Assembly (NCBI GenBank): GCA_963793335.1
Contig: CAWBZS010000013.1
Span: forward strand, 124,001-188,000
Direction: 5' to 3'
From: Sva-07 sp963793335
GTDB taxonomy: Bacteria; Actinomycetota; Acidimicrobiia; Acidimicrobiales; Ilumatobacteraceae
DNA: 64,000 nt
The notes beneath the pieces are model-generated. The model searched no databases. It had not been told where the DNA came from and was given only the letters and a program-made list of their open reading frames with translations. Below are positions 16,769 through 25,084 of this stretch, in pieces. A program made the translations under genes and the position numbers. Within the stretch, counting starts at the first letter, position 1. Each line of letters starts with the position of its first letter.

Positions 16769-17514
16769 TCGTCGGCCGGTCGCTTCCGGACGACCAACCA
16801 TCCCAGCAGGATCGCCAGGAAGTACAGCACCGCCATCGGTACGCCGAGCATCGCCATGGTCACCGGGTCACCCGACGGCGTGATGACCGCGGAGATCACG
16901 GCGATGGCCACGAGCGCGATGCGCCAACCCCCGAGGAGGCGCTTCGGCGTGACGACACCGAGCGCCTGCAGACCGAACACGAACACCGGCAGCAGGAAGC
17001 CGATTCCGAATGCGAAGATCATCAGCCCGATCAACGACACGTAGCTGCTCACCGAGAACACCTGGTCGACGTCGGAGCCCGACCAGCCGATCAGGAAGTC
17101 GAGCGCCTGGCCGACGGTGAAATAGGCAAGGGCGCCACCTGCGATGAACAGCACGACCGAGATGGCGACGACCGGCACCGCCCACTTCTTCTCCTTGTCG
17201 TTCAACGCGGGAACGATGAACCGCCAGACCTGCCAGAGGATCACGGGAAGGGCGACGACGATGCCGCCGTAGAGCCCCACCCGCACACGCGTGGAGAGGC
17301 CCTCGGTGGGGCTGAACACGAAGAGGTCGGGGTCGCAGAAGTCCTCGGGCTTGCGCAAGCACAGATCGATGTAGGGCTGCAGCAGGAAGTCGAGTACCTG
17401 GTCGTAGAACGCGATGATCAGCACCATCCCGATCGCCACGGCGAGCGCGGAGCGGATGATTCGAACGCGGAGCTCACCGAGATGCTCGGTGAGCGTCATC
17501 ACATCGGTGCTCAC
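16765..17514 (-). CDS. tatC: Twin-arginine translocase subunit TatC
   Basis: A 249-residue polytopic membrane protein that recognises twin-arginine signal peptides. Six hydrophobic segments are visible. Conserved features are LTEHLGELRVRI at the N-terminus (the E-L-R-x-R motif) and FSPTEGLSTRVRVGLYGG in the first periplasmic loop and second helix. The GTG start overlaps the tatB stop (GTGA), and the stop overlaps the helY start, so the three genes are translationally coupled. Confidence 0.96.
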   Translation of the reverse strand: MSTDVMTLTEHLGELRVRIIRSALAVAIGMVLIIAFYDQVLDFLLQPYIDLCLRKPEDFCDPDLFVFSPTEGLSTRVRVGLYGGIVVALPVILWQVWRFIVPALNDKEKKWAVPVVAISVVLFIAGGALAYFTVGQALDFLIGWSGSDVDQVFSVSSYVSLIGLMIFAFGIGFLLPVFVFGLQALGVVTPKRLLGGWRIALVAIAVISAVITPSGDPVTMAMLGVPMAVLYFLAILLGWLVVRKRPADE

Positions 17515-17897
17515 GAACGGTCCTCGTCGGCGCGCTCGACCGGTTCCGGAGCCGGCGGCGCCGACCAGTCGTCGTCGACGGCTGGGGTGTCGGCAACCGT
17601 GGCGGCATCGTCCGCGTCGCGCTCCAAGCGCTCCTCGGCCGCTCGCTCATGGTCCATCTCGGACATCAACTTCGAAGGATCAGCGGCGTCGCGCACGAGT
17701 CCAGCGGTCTCGCGCATCTCCCGCATCGGCTCGTCGAGCGCCGACTTCAGTTCCGACTTGAATCCGGAACTCATCTTCTTGATCTCGGCGTAGGTCTCGG
17801 AGAACTTCCGCACGGCCTCGGGCAGCTTCTCGGGCCCGAGAACCACGAGGGCCAGCAACAGGATCACCACGATCTCGCTGCCTTGCAGATTGAACAC
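17511..17897 (-). CDS. tatB: Twin-arginine translocase subunit TatB (TatA/B family)
   Basis: 128 residues: an N-terminal membrane helix with MFNLQGSEIVVILLLALVVL, the GPEKLPE hinge (G-P-x-x-L-P typical of TatB), an amphipathic helix, and a long acidic Pro/Ala tail. It forms the substrate receptor with TatC. The ATG at 17897 is the first gene of the tatB-tatC-helY-lipid-kinase-like operon. The divergent glycerophosphodiesterase gene starts 35 bases away. Confidence 0.9.
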   Translation of the reverse strand: MFNLQGSEIVVILLLALVVLGPEKLPEAVRKFSETYAEIKKMSSGFKSELKSALDEPMREMRETAGLVRDAADPSKLMSEMDHERAAEERLERDADDAATVADTPAVDDDWSAPPAPEPVERADEDRS

Positions 17898-17932
17898 GGC
17901 GGCAGTCTACGGGCCTGCCATCATGTGTCGGA

Positions 17933-18670
17933 GTGCAACAGCGACTTGCTTCCCTCATCGACCCGCCGATCACGTTTGCCCATCGCGGCGCCAAGGCCCA
18001 TGCACCCGAGAACACGCTGGAGGCGTTCGAGCTCGCGCTGCGGCTCGGTGCCACCGGCCTCGAGAGCGATGTGTGGCTCACCTCCGACGGGGTGGCGGTA
18101 CTCGACCATGACGGCGTCGTGCGCAGCGGCATTCGCAAGCGACCGATCGCCGATTTCGCCCGGAGCGAATTGCCGGAACACATCCCGACGCTGCGAGAGC
18201 TGCTCGAGTCGCTCGGCACAAGCTTTGCGCTGTCGCTCGATCTCAAGGATCCCGCTGCCGCCGGAGCGATCGTCGATGTCGTGAGCGACATCGACGAAGA
18301 CCTGCTCGCTCGCACCTGGCTGTGCGAGCCGAACCTCGACCGGGTGGTGGAACTCCGAGAACAGTTCGGCGGCTCCCCGATTCGACTGCTGCAGACCACA
18401 CGACTCGAGCGCATCAAGGTCAAGCCCGAGCAGCGTGCCGATCACCTGGCTCGCGCTGGCATCGACGGGATCAACCTGCACCGCACCGACTGGAACGGCG
18501 GCCTGGTCGCGCTGTTCCATCGCTTCGGACTGGTGGCGTTCGGGTGGGACATGCAGCATCCGCATGAGTTGCGCGACGGCCTGCGAATGGGACTCGACGC
18601 GGTCTACAGCGACTACGTCGACAGAATGACCGACGCGTACCGGGCCGAGATCGGCAATCCGTTGGTCTGA
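17933..18670 (+). CDS. ugpQ: Glycerophosphodiester phosphodiesterase
   Basis: A 245-residue GDPD TIM-barrel enzyme that hydrolyses glycerophosphodiesters to glycerol-3-phosphate and an alcohol. The metal and catalytic motifs are AHRGAKAHAPENTLEAF, GLESDVWLTSDG (E-x-D) and VLDHDGVVR, with LSLDLK later. No signal peptide, so probably cytosolic. It starts at GTG 17933. Its 3' end converges on lepB at a shared perfect hairpin. The G3P product could connect with glpK at 38.7 kb, though they are not linked in an operon. Confidence 0.9.
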   Translation: MQQRLASLIDPPITFAHRGAKAHAPENTLEAFELALRLGATGLESDVWLTSDGVAVLDHDGVVRSGIRKRPIADFARSELPEHIPTLRELLESLGTSFALSLDLKDPAAAGAIVDVVSDIDEDLLARTWLCEPNLDRVVELREQFGGSPIRLLQTTRLERIKVKPEQRADHLARAGIDGINLHRTDWNGGLVALFHRFGLVAFGWDMQHPHELRDGLRMGLDAVYSDYVDRMTDAYRAEIGNPLV

Positions 18671-18675
18671 GCAGC

Positions 18676-18704
18676 CCTCAGAGCCACTGCCAGTGGCTCT
18701 GAGG
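18676..18704 (+). terminator. Bidirectional hairpin terminator between ugpQ and lepB
   Basis: CCTCAGAGCCACTG, one-base loop, CAGTGGCTCTGAGG: a perfect 14-bp inverted repeat shared by convergent genes. The lepB stop codon (complement of 18678-18680) and its last codons (QWL) lie inside the stem, so the lepB mRNA terminates right at the end of the coding sequence. Confidence 0.75.
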
Positions 18705-19304
18705 CCAGAACACGACGAACGCTCGCCCCACGAGATCGTCGTCGTCGATCGGCCCGATCACGCGCGAGTCTTGGGACCCGCCACGATTGTCACCCATCAC
18801 GAACACGTGGTCGTCGGGGACCGGCCCGTCGGAGATGTAGTCGCCACCGCAATTGGTGGGGGTGACCACCTCGGGATCGAGGTACGGCTCGTTGAGCACG
18901 CGCCCGTCGATCAGCACCGCACAGTTGCGAACCTCGACCGTCTCACCTGGCAACCCGATCACACGCTTGATCAGGTCGCGCTCGGACGCCCCCGAGATCT
19001 GGTGGAGCACGACGACGTCGCCCCGATTGGGGTCATGGAGGCGATACGACAGCTTGTTGACGAAGACTCGGTCACCGGTGTCGAGCGTCGAGAACATCGA
19101 TTCGCCCTCGACGACGAAATGAGCGATCACGAACGTGCGCACCACGAAGGCGACGAGCAACGCAACGACGATCACGACCATCCAGTCGAAGAACGCTCGC
19201 GCTGCACGGGGCAGCTTCGACGTGTCGACGCTCGCGGCCGGCCCAGCGCTGGGCACTTCGCCTGACGGGTCGGCGGGCGGGGGCACGATGGTCTCGGACG
19301 TCAC
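18678..19304 (-). CDS. lepB: Signal peptidase I
   Basis: A 208-residue type I signal peptidase. A disordered N-terminus is followed by one membrane helix (WMVVIVVALLVAFVVRTFVIA). Box B has the catalytic serine in GESMFSTL and box D the general-base lysine in DLIKRVIGLPGE. Box E is MGDNRGGSQDSR. It removes signal peptides from Sec and Tat substrates at the outer membrane face. It lies 21 bases after pafA on the same strand. Confidence 0.95.
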   Translation of the reverse strand: MTSETIVPPPADPSGEVPSAGPAASVDTSKLPRAARAFFDWMVVIVVALLVAFVVRTFVIAHFVVEGESMFSTLDTGDRVFVNKLSYRLHDPNRGDVVVLHQISGASERDLIKRVIGLPGETVEVRNCAVLIDGRVLNEPYLDPEVVTPTNCGGDYISDGPVPDDHVFVMGDNRGGSQDSRVIGPIDDDDLVGRAFVVFWPQSHWQWL

Positions 19305-19325
19305 GCGGGCCCAACCGTACCCCGC

Positions 19326-20684
19326 TCAGAGCGATTCGATGAGGCGGTCGACGCGTTCGTCCCGACTCTTGAACGGGTCCTTGCACAGGACGGTCCGCTG
19401 GGCTTGGTCGTTCAGCTTCAGGTGCACCCAGTCGACGGTGTAGTCGCGCTTGCGCTCCTTGGCCCGTCGGACGAAATCCCCGCGAAGGCGCGCCCTCGTG
19501 GTCTGCGGTGGGGTGTCCATCGCCGTGTCGATGTCGCCGTCGGTGCAGATCCGCTCGACGAGCCCGCGATCCTGCAGCTTGTAGAAGGGGCTCCGATCGC
19601 GGGACACGTCGTGATACTGCAGGTCGAGAAGTTGCACTCGGGCATGGCCGAACGGCAGGTCGTGGCGCTCGCGGAACGCTTCGAGCAGCTTGTACTTGAT
19701 CACCCAGTCGACCTCGCGATCGAGCAGGAGCGGGTCCTGCTCGATGGTGGTGATGCAGTGCTCCCACATGTCGAGCGCTTTCTGCTCCATCGGCGGGAAC
19801 CCCTGCGAATCGGCGTATCGGAGCGCTCGGTCGAGGTACTCGCGCTGGATGTCGAGTGCCGAGACCTCACGACCGTTGGCGAGGCGGACCGTCCGGCGAC
19901 AGGTGATGTCGTGACTGATCTCGCGAATCGCCCTGATCGGGTTCTCCAGCGTCATGTCACGCAGCACGACGTTGTTGTCTTCGAGCATGCGAAGCATGCA
20001 TGCAGCCGCTCCCACCTTGACGAAGTTGGTGTACTCGCTCATGTTCGAATCGCCGACGATCACGTGCAGGCGTCGGTACTTCTCGGCGTCGGCATGGGGT
20101 TCGTCACGAGTGTTGATGATCGGACGGCTCCGTGTCGTTGCCGACGACACCCCTTCCCAGATGTGTTCGGCACGTTGGGCGATCGAGTACGTGGCTCCTC
20201 TCGCCGTCTGCAGGACCTTGCCGGCCCCGGTGTAGATCTGCCGAGAGACGAAGAACGGGATCAGGACCTCGGAATAGTGGCCCAGATCGTCGTCCCGGCT
20301 GGTGAGATAGTTCTCGTGGCAGCCGTAGGAGTTGCCGGCGGAGTCGGTGTTGTTCTTGAAGAGATAGATCGTCCCGCGGATCGATTCCTCGGCCAGGCGC
20401 TGCTCGGCCGATTCCACCAGTTGTTCGAGGATGCGTTCGCCGGCTTTGTCGTGCACCACGAGTTCGTACAGCGAGTCGCACTCCGGGGTGGCGTACTCCG
20501 GGTGCGAGCCGACGTCGAGGTACAGGCGCGCGCCGTTCTGGAGAAAGACGTTCGAGCTCCTCCCCCATGACACCACACGTCTGAACAGATAGCGCGCCAC
20601 CTCGTCGGGGCTGAGTCGGCGCTGGCCTCGCAGTGTGCATGTGACCCCGTACTCGTTCTCGAGTCCGTAGATGCGACGCTCCAT
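19326..20684 (-). CDS. pafA: Pup--protein ligase
   Basis: A 452-residue carboxylate-amine ligase that attaches the prokaryotic ubiquitin-like protein Pup to lysines of target proteins. Diagnostic sequences are RRIYGLENEYGVT, LYLDVGSHPEYATPECD and FKNNTDSAGNSYGCHENY. Full family length, intact. Neither pup, dop, prcBA nor the Mpa/ARC ATPase is in the window. TAGGTT lies 6 bases before the ATG, suggesting a leaderless transcript that continues into lepB. Confidence 0.97.
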   Translation of the reverse strand: MERRIYGLENEYGVTCTLRGQRRLSPDEVARYLFRRVVSWGRSSNVFLQNGARLYLDVGSHPEYATPECDSLYELVVHDKAGERILEQLVESAEQRLAEESIRGTIYLFKNNTDSAGNSYGCHENYLTSRDDDLGHYSEVLIPFFVSRQIYTGAGKVLQTARGATYSIAQRAEHIWEGVSSATTRSRPIINTRDEPHADAEKYRRLHVIVGDSNMSEYTNFVKVGAAACMLRMLEDNNVVLRDMTLENPIRAIREISHDITCRRTVRLANGREVSALDIQREYLDRALRYADSQGFPPMEQKALDMWEHCITTIEQDPLLLDREVDWVIKYKLLEAFRERHDLPFGHARVQLLDLQYHDVSRDRSPFYKLQDRGLVERICTDGDIDTAMDTPPQTTRARLRGDFVRRAKERKRDYTVDWVHLKLNDQAQRTVLCKDPFKSRDERVDRLIESL

Positions 20685-20690
20685 CTCGGC

Positions 20691-20696
20691 AACCTA
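20691..20696 (-). promoter_or_regulatory. -10 box of a probable leaderless pafA transcript
   Basis: On the minus strand TAGGTT-GCCGAG-ATG puts a -10-like hexamer 6 bases before the pafA start codon, with no ribosome-binding site between. It lies just after the terminator at 20723-20767, consistent with a new transcription unit. Confidence 0.45.
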
Positions 20697-20722
20697 GCCA
20701 CGATCGATGAGGCATGCCCCGT

Positions 20723-20767
20723 TCTCGTGAACAACTCCACTCGGGAGAGGCGGAGTTGTTCACGAGA
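20723..20767 (-). terminator. Terminator hairpin after pxpC
   Basis: TCTCGTGAACAACTCC (20723-20738) and its exact complement GGAGTTGTTCACGAGA (20752-20767) form a 16-bp perfect stem with a 13-base loop. It abuts the pxpC stop codon directly (20768). It is the longest perfect inverted repeat noted in the window and marks the end of the long pxp transcription unit before pafA. Confidence 0.75.
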
Positions 20768-21590
20768 TCAGACGCGGCGGAAGGTGACCTCCGCACCGGG
20801 GCGCGCCTGCACGAGCACGGGGAGGTCGTCGGGGTCGACGACGGCGATCACCGGATAGCCGCCGGTCGTTGGATGGTTGGCCAGCATCACGATCGGTTCG
20901 CCGGCCGGGGTGACCTGCACCGCTCCCTCCACCAAGCCGATACTGGACATCTGCGGCTGCGAGTGCGGGCTTCGGACCATGTCACCAGCTGCCAAGCGCA
21001 CGCCAACTCGGCTGATCTCGTTGGTGACCGTCCACGACCGCTGCACCAGATCGTACTGTCCCTCCGACGAACCAGTCGTGCTGCGGACCGTCCCAGACAC
21101 GAATGACACGATCGTGGATGGGCCGTCGAGGTGCGTGGTCGGCGGGGAGCTCGGTGCCGGGGTCTGGTCCGATCGTCAGCTCGGCGCCGTCTGCAAGCAG
21201 GTCGGGGCCGACATGGCCGAGCGTGTCGTAGCTCCGCGAACCGAGCACCGGATCGATCACCAACCCACCCCGTACGGCCAGATACGCCCACACCGCTCCG
21301 GGCGGAGCATCGATACGCAGGCTGTCGCCCGGCGACAGTGTGTGCCGTGCCCCGTCGGTGCTGCTGGCCACGATCACCGGCCGCAATGCCTCCACGACGA
21401 GCGCCCCCATCGTCTCGATGGTCACCGTCGATGAGTGATTGCCGACCAACCGGTTGACGAGGTCGTGGGTGCGCCGATCGACGGCACCCGCGGTCGGCAC
21501 CCCGAGGTGTGCCAGGTGGGGGCGGCCGTGGTCCTGGGTGGTCGTCGCAAACCCGAGCTGCACGATCCGGAGCGACGCACGTCCGCTCAC
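20768..21590 (-). pseudogene. pxpC: 5-oxoprolinase subunit C (biotin-dependent carboxyltransferase-like), frameshifted
   Basis: Subunit C of the ATP-dependent 5-oxoprolinase (PxpABC). The N-terminal part (RIVQLGFATTTQDHGRPHLAHLGVPTAGAVD) starts at GTG 21590, overlapping the pxpB stop by 4 bases. After RVWDGPQHDWFV the frame breaks near 21058-21066 and resumes with EGQYDLVQRSWTV, ending VTPAGEPIVMLANHPTTGGYPV and AEVTFRRV at 20768. Deleting one G in GTCGGAGGGAC restores one protein of about 273 residues, somewhat short for the family. Sequencing error and real mutation are both possible; with the mutation the enzyme complex would be inactive. Confidence 0.85.
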
Positions 21591-22189
21591 GACTCCACGC
21601 TCTGGAATCGCACTGCTCGACCAGGGCGCAGCAGGGCAGGCGGGTCGCGCTCCACGTCCCACAGTTCGGCCGTGGCATGGCCGATCAGATGCCACCCACC
21701 GGGTGACGGCGACGGATAGACACACGTGTAGCCGGCAGCCAGACCGACCGAGCCGGCAGGGACCGACGTCCGCGGCGTGTCGCGGCGAGGAAGGTGCAGG
21801 CGGCGGTCGAGCCCCCGCAGATAGCCGAATCCAGGACTGAAGCCGCAGAAGGCCACGTGATAGGTGCCCGCCGCGTGGAGCTCGACGACGTCCTCGACGT
21901 CGAGACCTGCTGCGTCCGCGAGTGCGTCGAGGTCGGGTCCGTCGTAGATGACATCGATCACGAGCGGCGGTTCGATCCCATCGATCGTCGGAACGCTGAC
22001 CACCCGGTCGACCGCCGCTGCGACGTCGCCGTGGTGCGCTGGCGCGCATCGCACCACCACTGTGCGCTCAGCCGGGATGATCTCGACGATGCCCGCAACG
22101 TCCATCGCGTCGAGTCCGGCCGCCCAGCCGACCGGTGAGTCGATCTCGTCGATCAGCCAGGCCCTCGGACCATAGGGGCGCTTGCGCAT
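21587..22189 (-). CDS. pxpB: 5-oxoprolinase subunit B
   Basis: A 200-residue subunit with cyclophilin-like fold (KipI/PxpB family, DUF213). The conserved motif is CGFSPGFGYLRGL, followed by SVPAGSVGLA and PSPSPGGWHLIG, all diagnostic. Together with PxpA and PxpC it opens 5-oxoproline to glutamate using ATP. The chosen ATG at 22189 (MRKRPYGPRAWLI) gives the usual length. It overlaps pxpC by 4 bases and follows the amidohydrolase gene by 22 bases. Confidence 0.92.
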   Translation of the reverse strand: MRKRPYGPRAWLIDEIDSPVGWAAGLDAMDVAGIVEIIPAERTVVVRCAPAHHGDVAAAVDRVVSVPTIDGIEPPLVIDVIYDGPDLDALADAAGLDVEDVVELHAAGTYHVAFCGFSPGFGYLRGLDRRLHLPRRDTPRTSVPAGSVGLAAGYTCVYPSPSPGGWHLIGHATAELWDVERDPPALLRPGRAVRFQSVES

Positions 22190-22211
22190 CGTCTGGTGAC
22201 CGACCTGCGGC

Positions 22212-23393
22212 TCAGTGGACCCGGGCGCCCGGGAAGATGCGCAGGAAGTTCTCGGCGTAGAAGCGCTCGCGCACAGCATCGGGTCGAGCACCGAGCGACG
22301 ACTCGAATCGGCCGATCGGGTCCTTGCCTCCCTCGACGTGGGGATAATCGCTGGAGAACAGGTACAGGTCGTCCGATGAGGTGTCGATCAGCCCCCCGAC
22401 GTCCTCGAAGACGTAGGGCGTGAAGGCCATCTGCTCGCGCAGGGTCTCCGACGGCGTGCGCTGCAACTCGGCGAGGTACTGATCGACTCTGCTCCACGAG
22501 CGCACGACCCAGTCGAGCCGCGTGAGCATGGCGGGCACCCAGCCGGCGCCGAGCTCGACGCACGCACCTCGCAGCCGTGGGTGCCGCTCGAAGACTCCGT
22601 CCATCACCATCACCGAGATGAACGTCTCCGGTCCCTGGTGCAGCACCGCCATGTCCTTGCTGCGGATGTTCTCACCACCGCCCATCCAATCCCGGGCAGC
22701 AGGGCGTCCAGTGGATGCCCAACGGGGGTCGAGCTGCAGCGGCGCGCCCCCGACATGGAGCACGAACGGGGTGTCCGACTCGGCGAGCCGTGCCCAGAAC
22801 GGAGCGAGATCGACGTGGCCTGGCGATCGCTCTCCCGCCGGATGGTGCGGGACCCAGATCGCCGCCACCCCCGCAGCGAGTGCGAGATCGAGTTCGGCCA
22901 GTGCCCGGTCGGGATCGTCGAGCGGGACGATCCCGACGGCCATGAGGCGATCGTCATCGGCACAGAACTCGGCCATCGCCCGGTTGTGCGCTCGCGTCGC
23001 CCCGTACCGGATGTCGGGGTCGAGCTTCCGGCTCGGCGAGAAGGGGGTGGCAACGCTGTGCGTGGCAAACACGAGTTGTTTGCGGAAGCCGAGCATGTCG
23101 AGCGCCACCGACCGGTCGTCCCGGTCGAACGCGCCGAGCGCTTGGATCTCCTTGGACTGGGCGATCAACTGGTCGCCCAGCGCCACCTGAGACCCGACGT
23201 GTTCGGCGGTGTGGCGCCCACCGTTGGCCACGATCTGCTCGACTTCCTCGTCGGTGACGAGTGATGCGCTGTAGCTGACGTGCGGGAGCTGGTCCCGGAG
23301 ATCTGGATCGGCGTGGTCACGAAGGAAGTCAGGCAACTCCATGATGTGACTGTCGGCGTCGTAGAACACTCGATGCGATGGTGCATAGGTCAT
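22212..23393 (-). CDS. Amidohydrolase family 2 (TIM-barrel, metal-dependent hydrolase)
   Basis: A 393-residue protein of the amidohydrolase/decarboxylase group (PF04909). The N-terminal YDADSHIMEL carries a D-x-D/S-H metal motif, FVLHVGG a barrel histidine, and LFSSDYPHVEGGKDP the catalytic D-x-P-H region near the C-terminus. Substrate unknown. It sits between pxpA and pxpB on the same strand, an unusual insertion that suggests a linked step, perhaps supplying or consuming a lactam or cyclic compound. That is inference only. Confidence 0.8.
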   Translation of the reverse strand: MTYAPSHRVFYDADSHIMELPDFLRDHADPDLRDQLPHVSYSASLVTDEEVEQIVANGGRHTAEHVGSQVALGDQLIAQSKEIQALGAFDRDDRSVALDMLGFRKQLVFATHSVATPFSPSRKLDPDIRYGATRAHNRAMAEFCADDDRLMAVGIVPLDDPDRALAELDLALAAGVAAIWVPHHPAGERSPGHVDLAPFWARLAESDTPFVLHVGGAPLQLDPRWASTGRPAARDWMGGGENIRSKDMAVLHQGPETFISVMVMDGVFERHPRLRGACVELGAGWVPAMLTRLDWVVRSWSRVDQYLAELQRTPSETLREQMAFTPYVFEDVGGLIDTSSDDLYLFSSDYPHVEGGKDPIGRFESSLGARPDAVRERFYAENFLRIFPGARVH

Positions 23394-23420
23394 GCGGGTC
23401 CCATTTCTGCGCGTTCGCGC

Positions 23421-24182
23421 TCAGTCGGTGAAACGGTAGACGCCGACACCGGCCGCATCGAGAGCCGAACGGACGGCCCGCGCCAGATCGACCGACCCCG
23501 GGGTGTCACCGTGAACGCAGATCGAGCGCGCCCGCACCGACACGACGGTCCCGTCGATCGCAACGACTTCGTTGTCGGTCGCGAGTCGCACGGCGCGCTG
23601 GGCGACCTCATCGGGGTCGATGAGCACGCTGTTCGGCTCACGGCGCGACACGAGGCCGCCATCTGGGCGGTAGGCGCGATCGGCGAACGCCTCCGGCACC
23701 GCCTCGAGCCCGGCCGCGTCGGCAGCGGCGAGCAACTCGGAATCCGGCAGGCCGAGGACGGCGAGCGACGGGTCGTACTCGGCCGCTGCGTCGATGACCG
23801 CACGGGCGGCCGCATGGTCGATTGCAGTCGCGTGGTAGAGCGCCCCATGAGGCTTCACGTACGCGATCTCGGCGCCAGCGACCTGCGCGAAGGCATCGAG
23901 CGCCCCGAGCTGATAGAGCACGGCATCGCGGAGTTCATCTGGCTCCATGTCGACGTGCCGGCGACCGAATCCGGCCAGATCGGCGAACGACACCTGCGCG
24001 CCGATGGCGACGTCGTGCTCGACGGCGAGCCGGCAGGTTGCCCGAAGCACCGACGGGTCCCCTGCATGGAACCCACAGGCAACGTTCGCACTGGTGACGA
24101 GACCCAACATGGCGGCGTCGTCGCCGAGCGTCCAGATACCGTACGACTCCCCCAGGTCGCTGTTGACGTCGATGGCCACCAT
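23421..24182 (-). CDS. pxpA: 5-oxoprolinase subunit A
   Basis: A 253-residue LamB/YcsF-family protein. Signatures are VAIDVNSDLGESYG, TSANVACGFHAGDP, GFGRRHVDM and YVKPHGALYH, with ICVHGDTP near the end, all typical of PxpA. It is the subunit that binds 5-oxoproline. The GTG or ATG region at 24182 gives the canonical beginning. It precedes the amidohydrolase, pxpB and pxpC genes in one transcription unit and follows the 62-bp repeat. Confidence 0.93.
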   Translation of the reverse strand: MVAIDVNSDLGESYGIWTLGDDAAMLGLVTSANVACGFHAGDPSVLRATCRLAVEHDVAIGAQVSFADLAGFGRRHVDMEPDELRDAVLYQLGALDAFAQVAGAEIAYVKPHGALYHATAIDHAAARAVIDAAAEYDPSLAVLGLPDSELLAAADAAGLEAVPEAFADRAYRPDGGLVSRREPNSVLIDPDEVAQRAVRLATDNEVVAIDGTVVSVRARSICVHGDTPGSVDLARAVRSALDAAGVGVYRFTD

Positions 24183-24202
24183 GCAGTGATCGTACGCCCC
24201 AG

Positions 24203-24338
24203 CGATCTCACCGACGCCAGCGACCCGACCGTTGCGGTGAGCGGTGAGGGCACCTGCGACCCAACGATCTCACCGACGCCAACGACCCGACCGTTGCGGT
24301 GAGCGGTGAGGGCACCTGCGGCCCAACGATCTCACCGG
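24203..24338. repeat. 62-bp tandem repeat with internal hairpin (2.2 copies)
   Basis: The unit beginning CGATCTCACCGACGCC occurs at 24203 and 24265, with a 12-base partial copy at 24327; the full copies differ at only two positions. Each contains CTCACCG ... AACG ... CGTT ... CGGTGAG, so each can fold into a stable hairpin. It lies in the 205-base gap between the lipoate-ligase-like gene and pxpA and contains no open frame. Possible roles are attenuation, mRNA processing or an intergenic repeat family. Confidence 0.85.
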
Positions 24339-24387
24339 AGACGCGGGGAGGCACCGGCGCGCTGTGTCGACCGGTGACGGGCTGCGC

Positions 24388-25068
24388 TCAGCGTTCGTTG
24401 CGAAGACGTTCGCTCAACGCCTGGGGGATCGCATCGGCGACCGTGGCGGGCAGCGTCGCGACAGCGGCGAGCTCCTCGACACGGGGTCGGTGCGCCGGGA
24501 GCAGCAGCTCACCGAGCGCGTCGGGGTCGTAGGAGTGGTACCAACAGCACTGCAGACGAGCCGCGTGGCGGGTTCGACGCTGACTGATCCCGACCAGCTT
24601 GTGACCGCCGAGCAACACTTCGCCGGCACCGACGCCGTCGAAGCACAGCCGTGACGACCACCGCGTGGTGATCATCGGTCCGTCGTGGACCTCGACCGAT
24701 CGACCGGCGTCGACGAGCGGGCCGATCACTGCTCGCAGGTGATCGCCGAGCCACACCATCTGCTCGTGCACGTCGAGCGACCAGCCGTCCGAGCCGGCGG
24801 GCACGATCACGTCCACCCACGTCACCTCGCCTGGCACCAACAGTACTGCTCCCCCACCGCTTCGTCGTCGCACGACGTCGACACCACGACGATCACACGC
24901 CGCTCGGTCCACGATGGCGTCGTCCTGCGTCGAGCCGAGCACCAGTGCTGGTGCATCGATGACGTGCCACCACAACTCGGCTCGCGCCGGGTCCGGGACC
25001 GCCCGAGCGTGGAACGCTGCGGCGGAATCCGACGACCGTACGAGCCGATACGGACCGGCCGCCGTCAT
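24388..25068 (-). CDS. Lipoate-protein ligase A-like protein
   Basis: 226 residues with the biotin/lipoate ligase fold. RRRSGGGAVLLVPGEVTWVDVIVP matches the R-R-x-S-G-G-G-A-V lipoate-binding loop, and LLGGHKLVGISQRR matches the K-x-x-G-x-x-Q catalytic lysine segment. The usual histidine after the loop is absent here. It may lipoylate, or be a relative of octanoyltransferases. ATG 25068 lies 16 bases after the HNH gene stop. Lipoylation would serve the glycine cleavage H-protein, but the link is by pathway only. Confidence 0.78.
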   Translation of the reverse strand: MTAAGPYRLVRSSDSAAAFHARAVPDPARAELWWHVIDAPALVLGSTQDDAIVDRAACDRRGVDVVRRRSGGGAVLLVPGEVTWVDVIVPAGSDGWSLDVHEQMVWLGDHLRAVIGPLVDAGRSVEVHDGPMITTRWSSRLCFDGVGAGEVLLGGHKLVGISQRRTRHAARLQCCWYHSYDPDALGELLLPAHRPRVEELAAVATLPATVADAIPQALSERLRNER

Positions 25069-25084
25069 CGGCGACGCCAACCGC

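Noticed and set aside
24203..24338. Possible CRISPR array
   Set aside because: Only two full copies, unit of 62 bases without spacers, and no cas genes in the window.
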